A DNA stretch of 56,187 nt, taken from Cytophagales bacterium (GTDB lineage: Bacteria; Bacteroidota; Bacteroidia; Cytophagales; Cyclobacteriaceae). Shown in pieces: positions 8,474-16,369 of this stretch. The stretch is taken from positions 1-56,187 of the forward strand of contig DAHVFH010000098.1 in the NCBI GenBank assembly GCA_027317105.1, given 5' to 3'. The position numbers and the translations under genes are program-made. The notes below the pieces were generated by a model. That model had not been told where the DNA came from. It ran no database searches and was given only the letters and a program-made list of their open reading frames with translations. Positions within the stretch are counted from its first letter, which is position 1, and each line of letters starts with the position of its first letter.

Positions 8474-8575
8474 ATGTCCAAACGCTTGATCGAGCATTCC
8501 TTCGTATTAACAATCGTGGCCGGATTTTGTGCAGCGATGGGCGCATTTCTGTTGATCATTTCGTTAATAAATTAA
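8474..8575 (+). CDS. Possible 33-residue single-pass membrane peptide
   Basis: An ATG at 8474 opens 33 codons: a short polar N-terminus with MSKRLIEHS, one strongly hydrophobic segment (about residues 10-32), and a TAA at 8573. A positively charged start followed by a single membrane helix is typical of real small membrane proteins. It lies 24 bases before the nitroreductase gene on the same strand. No homologue is recalled, so coding status rests on composition and position only. Confidence 0.4.
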   Translation: MSKRLIEHSFVLTIVAGFCAAMGAFLLIISLIN

Positions 8576-8599
8576 TAAATAAATAAATAAATAATAAGG

Positions 8600-9142
8600 A
8601 TGAACAACACACTGAATACCATTTACGAAAGAAGAGCCGTACGCAAGTATAAAGATCAACCTGTAAACGACAGTTTACTTGAACAGCTGATCGATGCAGG
8701 GCGAATGGCGCCTTCGTCAATGAACCGACAGCTCTGTAAATTTTACATTGTTAATAATCGCAGTTTGATTAGCGAATTTTCCATTGCCATTGCCAAAGAG
8801 GCAGGCCGATTTTTTAATTGGGCGCATGGAGTAGAGAGCTCAGAGACGGATGATATCATCTTTCACAACGCCCCAGTAGTCATCTTCATCGCTTCCCCAA
8901 AAAATGATGATTGGGGGTTGATCAATGTTGGCGTTGCCGCACAAAATATCCTACTGGCCGCCAAATCCTTAGGGCTGGCTACCTGCCCTGTTGGCTTAGG
9001 AAAATTCATACAACAAACAAATTACATCTCAAAATTCGGACTGTCCGAATCTGAAGAAATTCAATTTTCGATTGTGGTAGGGCACGGAAATGAAAATCCA
9101 ATAATGCGCCCCCGCAGAATGGATAACCTAAAATTTATTTAA
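8600..9142 (+). CDS. Nitroreductase family protein
   Basis: A 180-residue FMN-dependent oxidoreductase of the nitroreductase fold. The N-terminal ERRAVRKYKDQPV carries the Arg residues that contact the FMN phosphate; APSSMNRQLCKFYIV is the isoalloxazine-side loop. The C-terminal SIVVGHGNENP ends in RPRRM rather than the more usual PxxRxP strand. Such enzymes act as dimers on nitro compounds, quinones or flavins with NAD(P)H. The substrate is unknown. It stands alone on the plus strand and converges on cbpM. Confidence 0.9.
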   Translation: MNNTLNTIYERRAVRKYKDQPVNDSLLEQLIDAGRMAPSSMNRQLCKFYIVNNRSLISEFSIAIAKEAGRFFNWAHGVESSETDDIIFHNAPVVIFIASPKNDDWGLINVGVAAQNILLAAKSLGLATCPVGLGKFIQQTNYISKFGLSESEEIQFSIVVGHGNENPIMRPRRMDNLKFI

Positions 9143-9181
9143 TTACTTTTTTCTAAAAATCTCCTCAGCAGCTATCGATCA

Positions 9182-9493
9182 CTATGATATTTCATCAATG
9201 TTGCCTTCGTATATGGCCAATCTATTCTTAAGGGTAATAATTTCATCCTGCAAATTATCAATCCGTTGCAGCAAATGTGAAATCGCCTGAATACCTTCCA
9301 CATTAATATCCAAATCGTAATGCAATCGAATCATCTTTTCTAGTTCTTTAATTTGCGCTTTATGCAAGTAATCGGCTTCTTCAATCGTGGTGACTTCCAA
9401 CAAACCAAACTGTGTCAAAGTGCGAATGAAAGCAAATTCAACATTATGGTGAATGCAAAATTTCTCAATCAAGATTAGTTCTTCATTTTCCAT
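9182..9493 (-). CDS. cbpM: CbpM-like chaperone modulator
   Basis: A 103-residue protein of the MerR-like CbpM family: an N-terminal winged-helix-like part (LIEKFCIHHNVEFAFIRTL and following) and a C-terminal coiled coil (about 65-100). In Escherichia coli, CbpM binds the J-domain of CbpA and inhibits its co-chaperone and DNA-binding activities. The start overlaps the end of cbpA by 11 bases, the usual arrangement for this pair. The MerR resemblance does not by itself imply DNA binding. Confidence 0.85.
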   Translation of the reverse strand: MENEELILIEKFCIHHNVEFAFIRTLTQFGLLEVTTIEEADYLHKAQIKELEKMIRLHYDLDINVEGIQAISHLLQRIDNLQDEIITLKNRLAIYEGNIDEIS

Positions 9494-10382
9494 TGGAAGA
9501 AAGTTTAGATAATTCTGTAAACAATTCCTTTTCTTTATCTGTAAGGCGGGTTGGAATTTTTATCCGCCAGATAACAAATAAGTCTCCAAAAATTCCTTCT
9601 TTTTTATAGACCGGGAAACCCTTGCTTTTCAATCGAACTTTTGTTCCATTTTGCGTTTCCGGATTTACTTTGAGTTTTACCTTTCCATCGAAGGTGTCAA
9701 TCGTTACTTCTCCGCCCAGGACGGCAGTATATAGATTCAAATCGATATCCGTGTATAGATTATCTCCATCTCGTTTAAAGCGTGTATTGTTTGTAATGGA
9801 GAAAGAGATATACAGATCTCCATTAGGTCCGCCATTCATTCCGTCTCCTCCATGACCTGCAATCTTAATGGTTTGCCCATGGGCAACACCAGCCGGAATT
9901 GTCAAACGAATATTTTTTCCGTTGACAGTCAATGTGTGTTTCTGTGTGGTATAAACGTCCTTTAAATCAAGATGAAGTTCTGCATTAATATCCTGTCCCC
10001 TGAATCGTACTTGCCTGCCTCCAGCGTTGCCGGCCCCACCAAACATGGATTCAAAAAAATCAGAGAAACTACCTTCAGAAAAATCGCCAGAAAATGGTTG
10101 GTCGGAAGCTCGCTGGTGGCCTGCTCTTGACTCCTGGTAACGCTTGGCTTCCTCAGCATGCTTCCAATCTTTTCCATGTTGATCGTATTTTTTTCTTTTT
10201 TCGGGATCGCTCAACACCTCATTCGCTTCATTAATTTGCTGAAACTTTGCTTTTGCTTTTGCATCATTCGGGTTCAGATCAGGATGATACTTTCGTGCCA
10301 ATTTTCGATACGCCTGTTTGACTTCATTATCGCTGGCTTCTTTGCTCAAACCCAGTATTTGATAATAATCAATAAATTCCAT
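9483..10382 (-). CDS. cbpA: CbpA-like DnaJ-family co-chaperone
   Basis: A 299-residue J-protein. The J-domain occupies residues 1-70 with the HPD triad at 33-35, which stimulates DnaK ATPase. It is followed by a G/F-rich segment (about 95-125, SFSDFFESMFGGAG) and the two C-terminal substrate-binding beta domains (from about 128). There is no cysteine-rich zinc-finger domain, which makes it class II (CbpA/DnaJ2) rather than DnaJ proper. It is cotranscribed with the overlapping modulator cbpM and lies 73 bases downstream of a universal stress protein gene on the same strand, giving a small stress-response cluster. Confidence 0.95.
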   Translation of the reverse strand: MEFIDYYQILGLSKEASDNEVKQAYRKLARKYHPDLNPNDAKAKAKFQQINEANEVLSDPEKRKKYDQHGKDWKHAEEAKRYQESRAGHQRASDQPFSGDFSEGSFSDFFESMFGGAGNAGGRQVRFRGQDINAELHLDLKDVYTTQKHTLTVNGKNIRLTIPAGVAHGQTIKIAGHGGDGMNGGPNGDLYISFSITNNTRFKRDGDNLYTDIDLNLYTAVLGGEVTIDTFDGKVKLKVNPETQNGTKVRLKSKGFPVYKKEGIFGDLFVIWRIKIPTRLTDKEKELFTELSKLSSNGK

Positions 10383-10455
10383 GTATTATCTTGATCAATA
10401 AAATTGGCATCAAAATATAATAAAAAAATCGGATAAAAAAGGAGTAATTTATTGG

Positions 10456-11274
10456 CTAATGCCAAAACACAAAGACAGGATAATCCGCAATCATGCTGAT
10501 CCGCTTCAATACATTCTCTTTAAATAGGTTTCCCATGAGTGAACGGTGGTGAAAGGATAGCGCCAGTAAATCTCCATTTCTTTCTGTCATATAATTAGTT
10601 AATGAGAACGCGATATCCAGTGAATATTCAAAATCAAAACTCCATGAAATATCATTGGGCTTCTTTGCTTCTACTTGGTTTTTCAATATTTCCATTTTTT
10701 GCGCACTTTCTTTTGAGGCTTTCCCCTCCTTGATGTAAAGTACACGTACTTCAGTACTCAGCGGAGTCATTAATTTTTTTAGCTGCTCAATCAAAAATAC
10801 CCGATTGCTTTCAGGATCGTAAGCATAAACCATCAGCTTTATCGAACGATACCGAAACCCCTCAGGCACAATAATGACCGGGCATTTTGAACGTTCCATC
10901 ACGTGAAATGAATTGCTGCCAAATACGTACTGATAAAAACTATCCGCTCCATTCGTGCCAATTACCACAAGGTCATAGTTTATGGAACGGAGTGAAACTG
11001 TTTCCTCAAATGTCTTTGTTGTTTCTTCCAGATAAAAGTCACATTGAATTCTAAATTCTTTTTTGACTTCCTTCACAAAAACGGAAAGCCATTCCACTAT
11101 CGTTTCTTCACTTTCCATTCCTTCTTTTTCAAGTTGGATGGCTTCCGGCCAGATGGACGTGCGCACATAAAGTATGGTGAGGCTCGCTGGAAGTGCTTCT
11201 GCCAACCGCGAAGCATACTCCATGCCGTTCTTCGATGCGGCACTGAAATCTACCGGGCAAAGTATTTTTTTCAT
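10456..11274 (-). CDS. Tandem-domain universal stress protein
   Basis: A 272-residue cytoplasmic protein with two UspA-like domains. The first (about 1-140) starts MKKILCPVDFS and ends with the ATP-binding signature G-x2-G-x9-G-S (GTNGADSFYQYVFGSN), then CPVIIVP. The second (about 145-272) is more divergent, lacks a clear glycine signature and ends YPVFVFWH. This architecture is typical of Bacteroidota. It probably senses ATP or AMP under stress; the specific role is unknown. It lies between fkp-like and cbpA genes on the same strand. Confidence 0.9.
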   Translation of the reverse strand: MKKILCPVDFSAASKNGMEYASRLAEALPASLTILYVRTSIWPEAIQLEKEGMESEETIVEWLSVFVKEVKKEFRIQCDFYLEETTKTFEETVSLRSINYDLVVIGTNGADSFYQYVFGSNSFHVMERSKCPVIIVPEGFRYRSIKLMVYAYDPESNRVFLIEQLKKLMTPLSTEVRVLYIKEGKASKESAQKMEILKNQVEAKKPNDISWSFDFEYSLDIAFSLTNYMTERNGDLLALSFHHRSLMGNLFKENVLKRISMIADYPVFVFWH

Positions 11275-11340
11275 TTTAATAAGGTATCATTTTCTTGAAA
11301 GTTGGGTAAACATTCACAAGAATTTGATGACAGAAATCGT

Positions 11341-11368
11341 GCGAGAAGGTGATAATTCTCACCCTCGC
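11341..11368. repeat. Strong hairpin between the FKBP and usp genes
   Basis: The arms are gcgag-(aa)-ggtga and tcacc-ctcgc, giving ten paired bases with a two-base bulge and a six-base loop (taattc). It lies 75 bases past the stop of the FKBP gene and 67 bases before the usp start, on their shared strand. No T-run follows, so it may be a transcript-stability element, an operator or an attenuator-like structure. Confidence 0.5.
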
Positions 11369-11442
11369 CAATTGAATAAGGTATTCAGAATAGACGCTAT
11401 CCAGAATCCAGAAATAAACTTACTTTGGAGGTCTCCGCCCGT

Positions 11443-12180
11443 CTAGTTCACTTTAATTAACTCTAATTCAAAAACCAAGGTAGCATAGGGTGGGATTTGT
11501 GCACCAGATCCACGTTCTCCGTAGGCAAGATTATAAGGAATATAGAGCATCCATTTGTCGCCCTCTTTCATTAATTGCAAAGCTTCTGTCCATCCAGAAA
11601 TTACTTGACTTACACCAAAGTTGGTGGGCTGTCCGCGCTGAACAGAACTGTCGAATACAGTACCATCAATAAGTTTACCGGTGTAATGAACAGTAACGTT
11701 GTCGGTCGCAGTGGGCGTTTTTCCTGAACCAACTGTCATCACTTTATACTGCAGACCACTCGCTGTTACCATTACCCCTTGATTTTTCTTATTGTTCTCC
11801 AAAAAAATCATCCCGTCTTGTCTTGCTGCGGTACTTTTCTTTTCGATAGCCTTTTGCATGTATTGTTGAACAAGGGGCATGCATGCTTGCTGTTCAATAC
11901 GTAACGTCTTTTTATCAAATACGTCATTGATCGCAGCGGTAATGGCCTCCACATCCAACGAGTCCCCTCCCTGAGTTATGATATTGTTGGCGAAAAGCAC
12001 CCCCATACCATAGCCCGCTTTCTTATTTTCGTTACTCAAATCCACCTCCTTTGGTTTTTTCAACTGTTCAATTTCAGCCTGCAATTTTTTAATCTGAGCT
12101 TCCAATTCTTTTTTTGATTGACCGTCCACAGAAAAATAGCCGATAAGGAAAATTGCCATTAACACTAATCCAAGTCTCAT
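11443..12180 (-). CDS. Secreted FKBP-type peptidyl-prolyl isomerase (Mip-like)
   Basis: A 245-residue protein with a signal peptide (residues 1-20, ending VDGQ), a charged helical segment (22-45), an FKBP-N-type dimerisation helix region (about 55-135) and a C-terminal FKBP catalytic domain (about 140-245). Recognisable active-site parts include VTVHYTGKLIDGTVFDSS, GWTEALQLMKEGDKW and IPYNLAYGERG. It is expected to catalyse prolyl cis-trans isomerisation of envelope proteins. It is divergent from the MFS gene starting at 12279. Confidence 0.95.
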   Translation of the reverse strand: MRLGLVLMAIFLIGYFSVDGQSKKELEAQIKKLQAEIEQLKKPKEVDLSNENKKAGYGMGVLFANNIITQGGDSLDVEAITAAINDVFDKKTLRIEQQACMPLVQQYMQKAIEKKSTAARQDGMIFLENNKKNQGVMVTASGLQYKVMTVGSGKTPTATDNVTVHYTGKLIDGTVFDSSVQRGQPTNFGVSQVISGWTEALQLMKEGDKWMLYIPYNLAYGERGSGAQIPPYATLVFELELIKVN

Positions 12181-12278
12181 AATTATTATAAGTTTTAAAA
12201 TTTCGCGTTAATTTACAATCAGTAATTGCATTTTCAAGTGGGCTGCCTATTTATCTCTTATTTTATGCTACTAATTAT

Positions 12279-13454
12279 ATGAGAAGGATTCTTCCGGTCA
12301 TTGTGATTGCTCAATTCTTTTGCACTTCGCTCTGGTTTGCAGGAAATGCCGTGCTGCCAGAGATCATTACCAGTTTTCACCTGGAATCAGGGTTTTTGGC
12401 TCACTTGACTAGTGCCGTCCAATTCGGATTTATTTCAGGCACGTTTGTTTTTGCTTTGTCAACTATTTCAGATCGATACTCTCCTTCCCTCGTTTTTTTT
12501 ATCTGCTCACTATTCGCTGGTTTTTTTAATTTAGGAATAGCCATTGATTCCGTTTCCTCAGTTGGATTACTTTTTTTTCGTTTCGCTACCGGTTTTTTCC
12601 TTGCCGGAATTTATCCGGTGGGAATGAAAATCGCCTCCGACTATTTTCAAAAAGGGCTTGGCAAGTCGTTAGGATATTTAGTAGGTGCATTGGTGATCGG
12701 AACAGCCTTTCCTCATTTGTTAAAAAGCATGACCCTTAGCCTTCCCTGGAAATATGTAATATATTCAACCTCTTCACTTTCAGCTTTAGGGGGAATAGGC
12801 ATCTTACTCTTGGTGCCTAATGGACCCTTTAGAAAGCAAGGACAGAAGCTGGAGCTAAGTTCATTTTTAGTAGGATTTAAGAAAAGAAATTTTCGCGCTG
12901 CGGCCTTCGGATATTTTGGGCACATGTGGGAACTCTATACCTTTTGGGCGTTTGTGCCTTTTATGTTGTCATCGTACAAAAATTATTATCATATAGCGGA
13001 TTTGAATACCTCCCTTTTGTCGTTCCTCATTATTGGTTTTGGCGGAGTGGCTTGTGTGCTGAGCGGATTACTCTCGCAGCGTTTCGGAGTAGAAAGGGTT
13101 GCCACTATTTCCCTGTTCTTATCCGGTCTGTGCTGCTGCCTTTCCCCAATATTTTTAATCAGTCCCTCTTTTACTGTGTTGATTGTTTTCCTTTGCTTTT
13201 GGGGATTAGTCGTTATTGCTGACTCTCCGCTATTCTCAACATTGATCGCTCAATTCGCACCCGAGGAAACACGCGGCACTTCACTCACCATTGTGAATTG
13301 CATTGGCTTCTCCATTACGATTATGAGTGTTCAGTTGATCAATCTATTATCAACAAAAATAAATGAGAAGTATCTTTTTGTGTTACTGGCAGTCGGGCCA
13401 ATCTTAGGATTAATGGCTTTGTTGATTAAGAAAAGAGAAAGTAAAATAGTATAG
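12279..13454 (+). CDS. MFS transporter
   Basis: A 391-residue protein with about twelve hydrophobic segments and the major-facilitator cytoplasmic loop after helix 2 (STISDRYSPSLVFF), here without the classical RxGRR. The N-terminus QFFCTSLWFAGNAVLPEI is typical of a Bacteroidota CynX/NimT-like group. The substrate is not predictable. It is followed 16 bases later by the DUF6624 gene on the same strand, so the two may be cotranscribed. Confidence 0.9.
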   Translation: MRRILPVIVIAQFFCTSLWFAGNAVLPEIITSFHLESGFLAHLTSAVQFGFISGTFVFALSTISDRYSPSLVFFICSLFAGFFNLGIAIDSVSSVGLLFFRFATGFFLAGIYPVGMKIASDYFQKGLGKSLGYLVGALVIGTAFPHLLKSMTLSLPWKYVIYSTSSLSALGGIGILLLVPNGPFRKQGQKLELSSFLVGFKKRNFRAAAFGYFGHMWELYTFWAFVPFMLSSYKNYYHIADLNTSLLSFLIIGFGGVACVLSGLLSQRFGVERVATISLFLSGLCCCLSPIFLISPSFTVLIVFLCFWGLVVIADSPLFSTLIAQFAPEETRGTSLTIVNCIGFSITIMSVQLINLLSTKINEKYLFVLLAVGPILGLMALLIKKRESKIV

Positions 13455-13470
13455 TATTTAAAAAGCTAAT

Positions 13471-14460
13471 ATGGATACAATGAAAAAATATACCTGGTTA
13501 TTTATTTTTCTGCTAAGAGCGCAACTTTCATTCGCTCAAAATTTCGAATACTTTGCGCTGGTCAAAGAGGCCGACTTACTTTACGATGCAAAAGATTATA
13601 AAAATTCCGCTTCTGTCTACTCCAAGGCATTCAAATCATTTGGTTGGAAAGGCGAGATCAGTGACCGATATAATGCGGCCTGTTCTTGGGCACTTGCCAA
13701 TAACATCGATAGCGCCTTCTTACAATTACACAAAATTTCAACTATAGCAAATTATTCTAATCATGCCCACATTACCCAGGATCCTGACTTGAACGCGCTG
13801 CATAAGGATGGCCGCTGGAAACCATTGCTCGAAATTATTCTTCAAAACAAAGAAAAAGCGGAAGCGCATTATGATAAGCCATTGATAGCCCAATTAGATT
13901 CAATCTATAGAGAGGATCAAAAATACAGACAGCAAATAGAACCGATCGAAAAGAAATTCGGATGGAAATCCAATGAAATGAAAGCGTTATGGAAAATAAT
14001 GCGAGAAAAGGATTCTGTTAACCTTTTAAAAGTAAAGGCTATTCTTAAGCAAAATGGATGGCTTGGTACTGATGTGGTCGGTGAGCACGGGAGTACTACG
14101 CTATTTCTCGTTATTCAACATGCCGATCAAATCACGCAAGAAAAATATTTACCGATGATGCGCGAAGCGGTCGAAAACAAAAAAGCGAAAGGAAGGGAAC
14201 TAGCACTTCTGGAAGACCGGGTTGCCCTACGTCAAGGAAAAAAACAAATCTACGGCAGTCAGATAGGAAGAGACATTGAGACCAACCACTATTATGTACT
14301 GCCTTTAGAAGATCCAGAAAATGTGGATACAAGAAGATCCAAAGTTGGCCTTGAACCTTTGGCCTTATATGCAATGAATTGGCAAATCAAATGGGATGTT
14401 GAACAGTACAAAAAGGATTTACCTGAAATTGAAGCCAAAGAGAAGAGAAGGGGTAAATAG
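13471..14460 (+). CDS. Secreted DUF6624-domain protein with TPR-like N-terminus
   Basis: A 329-residue protein. An internal Met at codon 4 (13480) gives a cleaner signal peptide, MKKYTWLFIFLLRAQLSFAQ. Residues about 25-110 look like a TPR-type helical repeat (AKDYKNSASVYSKAFKSFGW). The C-terminal 150 residues match DUF6624 as I recall it: GWLGTDVVGEHGSTTLFLVIQHAD followed by LLEDRVALRQGKKQIYGSQI. The conserved His and the DR...QxYG motif suggest a catalytic or binding site, but no activity is established for the family. It is probably periplasmic. Confidence 0.75.
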   Translation: MDTMKKYTWLFIFLLRAQLSFAQNFEYFALVKEADLLYDAKDYKNSASVYSKAFKSFGWKGEISDRYNAACSWALANNIDSAFLQLHKISTIANYSNHAHITQDPDLNALHKDGRWKPLLEIILQNKEKAEAHYDKPLIAQLDSIYREDQKYRQQIEPIEKKFGWKSNEMKALWKIMREKDSVNLLKVKAILKQNGWLGTDVVGEHGSTTLFLVIQHADQITQEKYLPMMREAVENKKAKGRELALLEDRVALRQGKKQIYGSQIGRDIETNHYYVLPLEDPENVDTRRSKVGLEPLALYAMNWQIKWDVEQYKKDLPEIEAKEKRRGK

Positions 14461-14655
14461 AGCCTTCCGTTCCGTTCTTATTCTGAACAAGGGCATAAGG
14501 ACAAAAGTAAAAACTTAAAATATAAACTGACCTTGGCTTAATTTGTATTTCATAAAGCATAAAAGTCAGTATTTACAAATTCCATCAATACACAAAAAAA
14601 TAATTTATTTAATTGATTATTAAATATTTATGAATTTATAATTAAACATATCTGT

Positions 14656-14683
14656 TTGGATTGAACTAATAATAATAAATTTG
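14656..14683 (+). promoter_or_regulatory. Bacteroidota-type promoter of the efflux operon
   Basis: TTG at 14656-14658, a 17-base spacer and TAAATTTG at 14676-14683 exactly fit the TTG-N17..23-TAnnTTTG consensus. The -7 element lies 26 bases before the ATG of the TetR gene, and the operator-like palindrome begins inside it. The surrounding 150 bases are very AT-rich. Confidence 0.8.
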
Positions 14684-14705
14684 ACTTTTTAAGTCGAAAA
14701 GTCAA
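14681..14705. promoter_or_regulatory. Predicted TetR-family operator
   Basis: A 25-base inverted repeat with perfect 9-base arms, ttgactttt and aaaagtcaa, around a 7-base centre. The centre adds a third half-site (aagtc), so GACTT/AAGTC occurs as two overlapping dyads. It overlaps the last three bases of the -7 element and ends four bases before the regulator's start codon, the position expected for autorepression by blocking RNA polymerase. Confidence 0.75.
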
Positions 14706-14709
14706 TTTA

Positions 14710-15327
14710 ATGTCTGTACCCCAGGATAGCGAAAAAATAAAGGTCATTATTGAGGCTGCGCGAAAGCGTTTTGACCATTATGGTCTTGCCAAGACTACCA
14801 TGACAGAAATCGCCTCTGACATCGGGTTATCTAAAGCATCACTGTATTATTACTTTCCCGATAAAGAGAATTTGTTCATTGAAGTGATCCGCCAAGAAAT
14901 GGAAAGCTTCTTTGAAGCGATGAACAAGGTCACCTGCCAATCCCTTACCGCAGCAGAAAAATTAAGGTATTTCGTGACCCTACGGTTCGATTACTTTAAG
15001 CTCTTCCTGAACATGGGAAAATTAGAGCTCCCCCATTTCGACTCGGTGAAACCGGGGTTCAAAAAATTAAATGATGAGTTCATTGCCCGTGAGAAAAAAA
15101 TAATCTGCAACATCATCCAGGCCGGAATCAAAGGCAAAGAGTTTGAAAAAATAGATGCGGCCCTGCACAGTGACTTGTTTGTTTCCCTCCTCCGCGGACT
15201 TCGCGTTATGATCATCAAAGAAAGGGATAGCTTCATGCTCACCGCAGAGGATTATGATTTGATAAAAAATTATCAAACCAATTTCACTTCGGTATATATC
15301 AAAGGAATTTCAAAGACAAAAAAATAA
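14710..15327 (+). CDS. TetR/AcrR family transcriptional regulator of the efflux operon
   Basis: A 205-residue regulator. The N-terminal helix-turn-helix (about 12-60) includes MTEIASDIGLSKASLYYYF, the canonical TetR DNA-binding segment. The C-terminal ligand-binding and dimerisation half is divergent, as usual. It is the first gene of a four-gene operon (TetR, EmrA-like, EmrB-like, TolC-like) and its ATG is four bases from a palindrome over the -7 promoter element. It therefore probably represses itself and the pump until an inducer binds; the inducer is unknown. Confidence 0.95.
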   Translation: MSVPQDSEKIKVIIEAARKRFDHYGLAKTTMTEIASDIGLSKASLYYYFPDKENLFIEVIRQEMESFFEAMNKVTCQSLTAAEKLRYFVTLRFDYFKLFLNMGKLELPHFDSVKPGFKKLNDEFIAREKKIICNIIQAGIKGKEFEKIDAALHSDLFVSLLRGLRVMIIKERDSFMLTAEDYDLIKNYQTNFTSVYIKGISKTKK

Positions 15328-15343
15328 CACAACTACTATTGAC

Positions 15344-16363
15344 ATGAGAAAAAAAGTGATTTACGGGATACTCGCCATCGCTGTCATCGCGGGTTCCATC
15401 TTCGGATGGCGCTATTATCAATTCCTTTCCACCCATATCGAAACGGATGATGCCCAGGTAGAAGGGAATATCGTACCGGTATTGGCGCGGGTTGGCGGCT
15501 TCATTTCTAAAATCCACGTGGTCGACAACGAGAAGGTAACGCAAGGACAATTACTCGTGGAACTTGATTCGCTCGATCTTTCAATGAAGCTCGAACAAGC
15601 CGTGGCTACCTATCAAACAGCATTCTCAAATATATTGGTAATGCGCGGCAATGTAGAGGAAATGAAACTTTCTCAAGAGCTTGCGCTTACCTCGATTGAA
15701 GCACCAAAATCCAATCTATGGAGAGCAAAAAATGAATTTTCCCGATACAATGACCTCTTTGAGCAGAAGCTAACAACACCACAAAAGTTGGATGAAGTGA
15801 AGGCAGCACTGGAAAATGCCCAAGCACAATTTGATCTAGCCAAGCAAAAATACGAGGCCACCAAGGTGCAATACACTACCTCGTTGAATCAATTAAAAGT
15901 TGCAGAAGCCAACGCCCTGATGCGGCAAAAAGAAATTGAGCAGGCTAAACTTCAGCTTTCCTACTCAAAAATTTATGCGCCTGTTGGGGGCGTAGTTTCT
16001 AAAAAAGCAATACAATCCGGACAGCTTATTCAACCGGGACAACCAATGATGTCGTTGGTGCAGAGTAAAGAAATTTGGGTAACAGCGAATTACAAGGAAA
16101 CGCAATTGGAAGGGATGAACATTAATAACCCAGTTATTATCAAGGTTGATGCTTTTCCCCACCTGGAATTCAAAGGCAAAGTGCAGTCCTTTGGCGGAGC
16201 AATGGGCGGCAAGTTTTCACTTATCCCTCCAGACAATGCGGCTGGCAACTTCGTCAAAGTAGTTCAGCGCATCAGCATCCGAATTGCTTTGGAGGACGCT
16301 CCGGAAGTAAGTCTGCTCAAACCCGGCATGAGTGTGATCAGTATAATTTCTAAAAGCAAGTAA
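15344..16363 (+). CDS. HlyD/EmrA-type membrane fusion protein
   Basis: A 339-residue periplasmic adaptor. One N-terminal membrane anchor (about 5-22) is followed by the EmrA-type motif HIETDDAQVEGNIVPV, a lipoyl half-motif (GGFISKIHVVDNEKVTQGQLLVELD), a long helical hairpin (about 75-205) and a beta-barrel domain (about 215-335). It would link the inner-membrane EmrB-like pump to the TolC-like outer-membrane channel. It starts 16 bases after the regulator and ends six bases before the pump gene. Confidence 0.95.
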   Translation: MRKKVIYGILAIAVIAGSIFGWRYYQFLSTHIETDDAQVEGNIVPVLARVGGFISKIHVVDNEKVTQGQLLVELDSLDLSMKLEQAVATYQTAFSNILVMRGNVEEMKLSQELALTSIEAPKSNLWRAKNEFSRYNDLFEQKLTTPQKLDEVKAALENAQAQFDLAKQKYEATKVQYTTSLNQLKVAEANALMRQKEIEQAKLQLSYSKIYAPVGGVVSKKAIQSGQLIQPGQPMMSLVQSKEIWVTANYKETQLEGMNINNPVIIKVDAFPHLEFKGKVQSFGGAMGGKFSLIPPDNAAGNFVKVVQRISIRIALEDAPEVSLLKPGMSVISIISKSK

Positions 16364-16369
16364 TAACCC

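Noticed and set aside
8356..8586. 76-codon open stretch starting with GTG
   Set aside because: Its composition is basic and non-globular, and it overlaps the better small membrane-peptide frame at 8474-8575.
14461..14655. Gene or terminator in the AT-rich spacer before the efflux operon
   Set aside because: No open frame with protein-like content and no stable stem-loop were seen.
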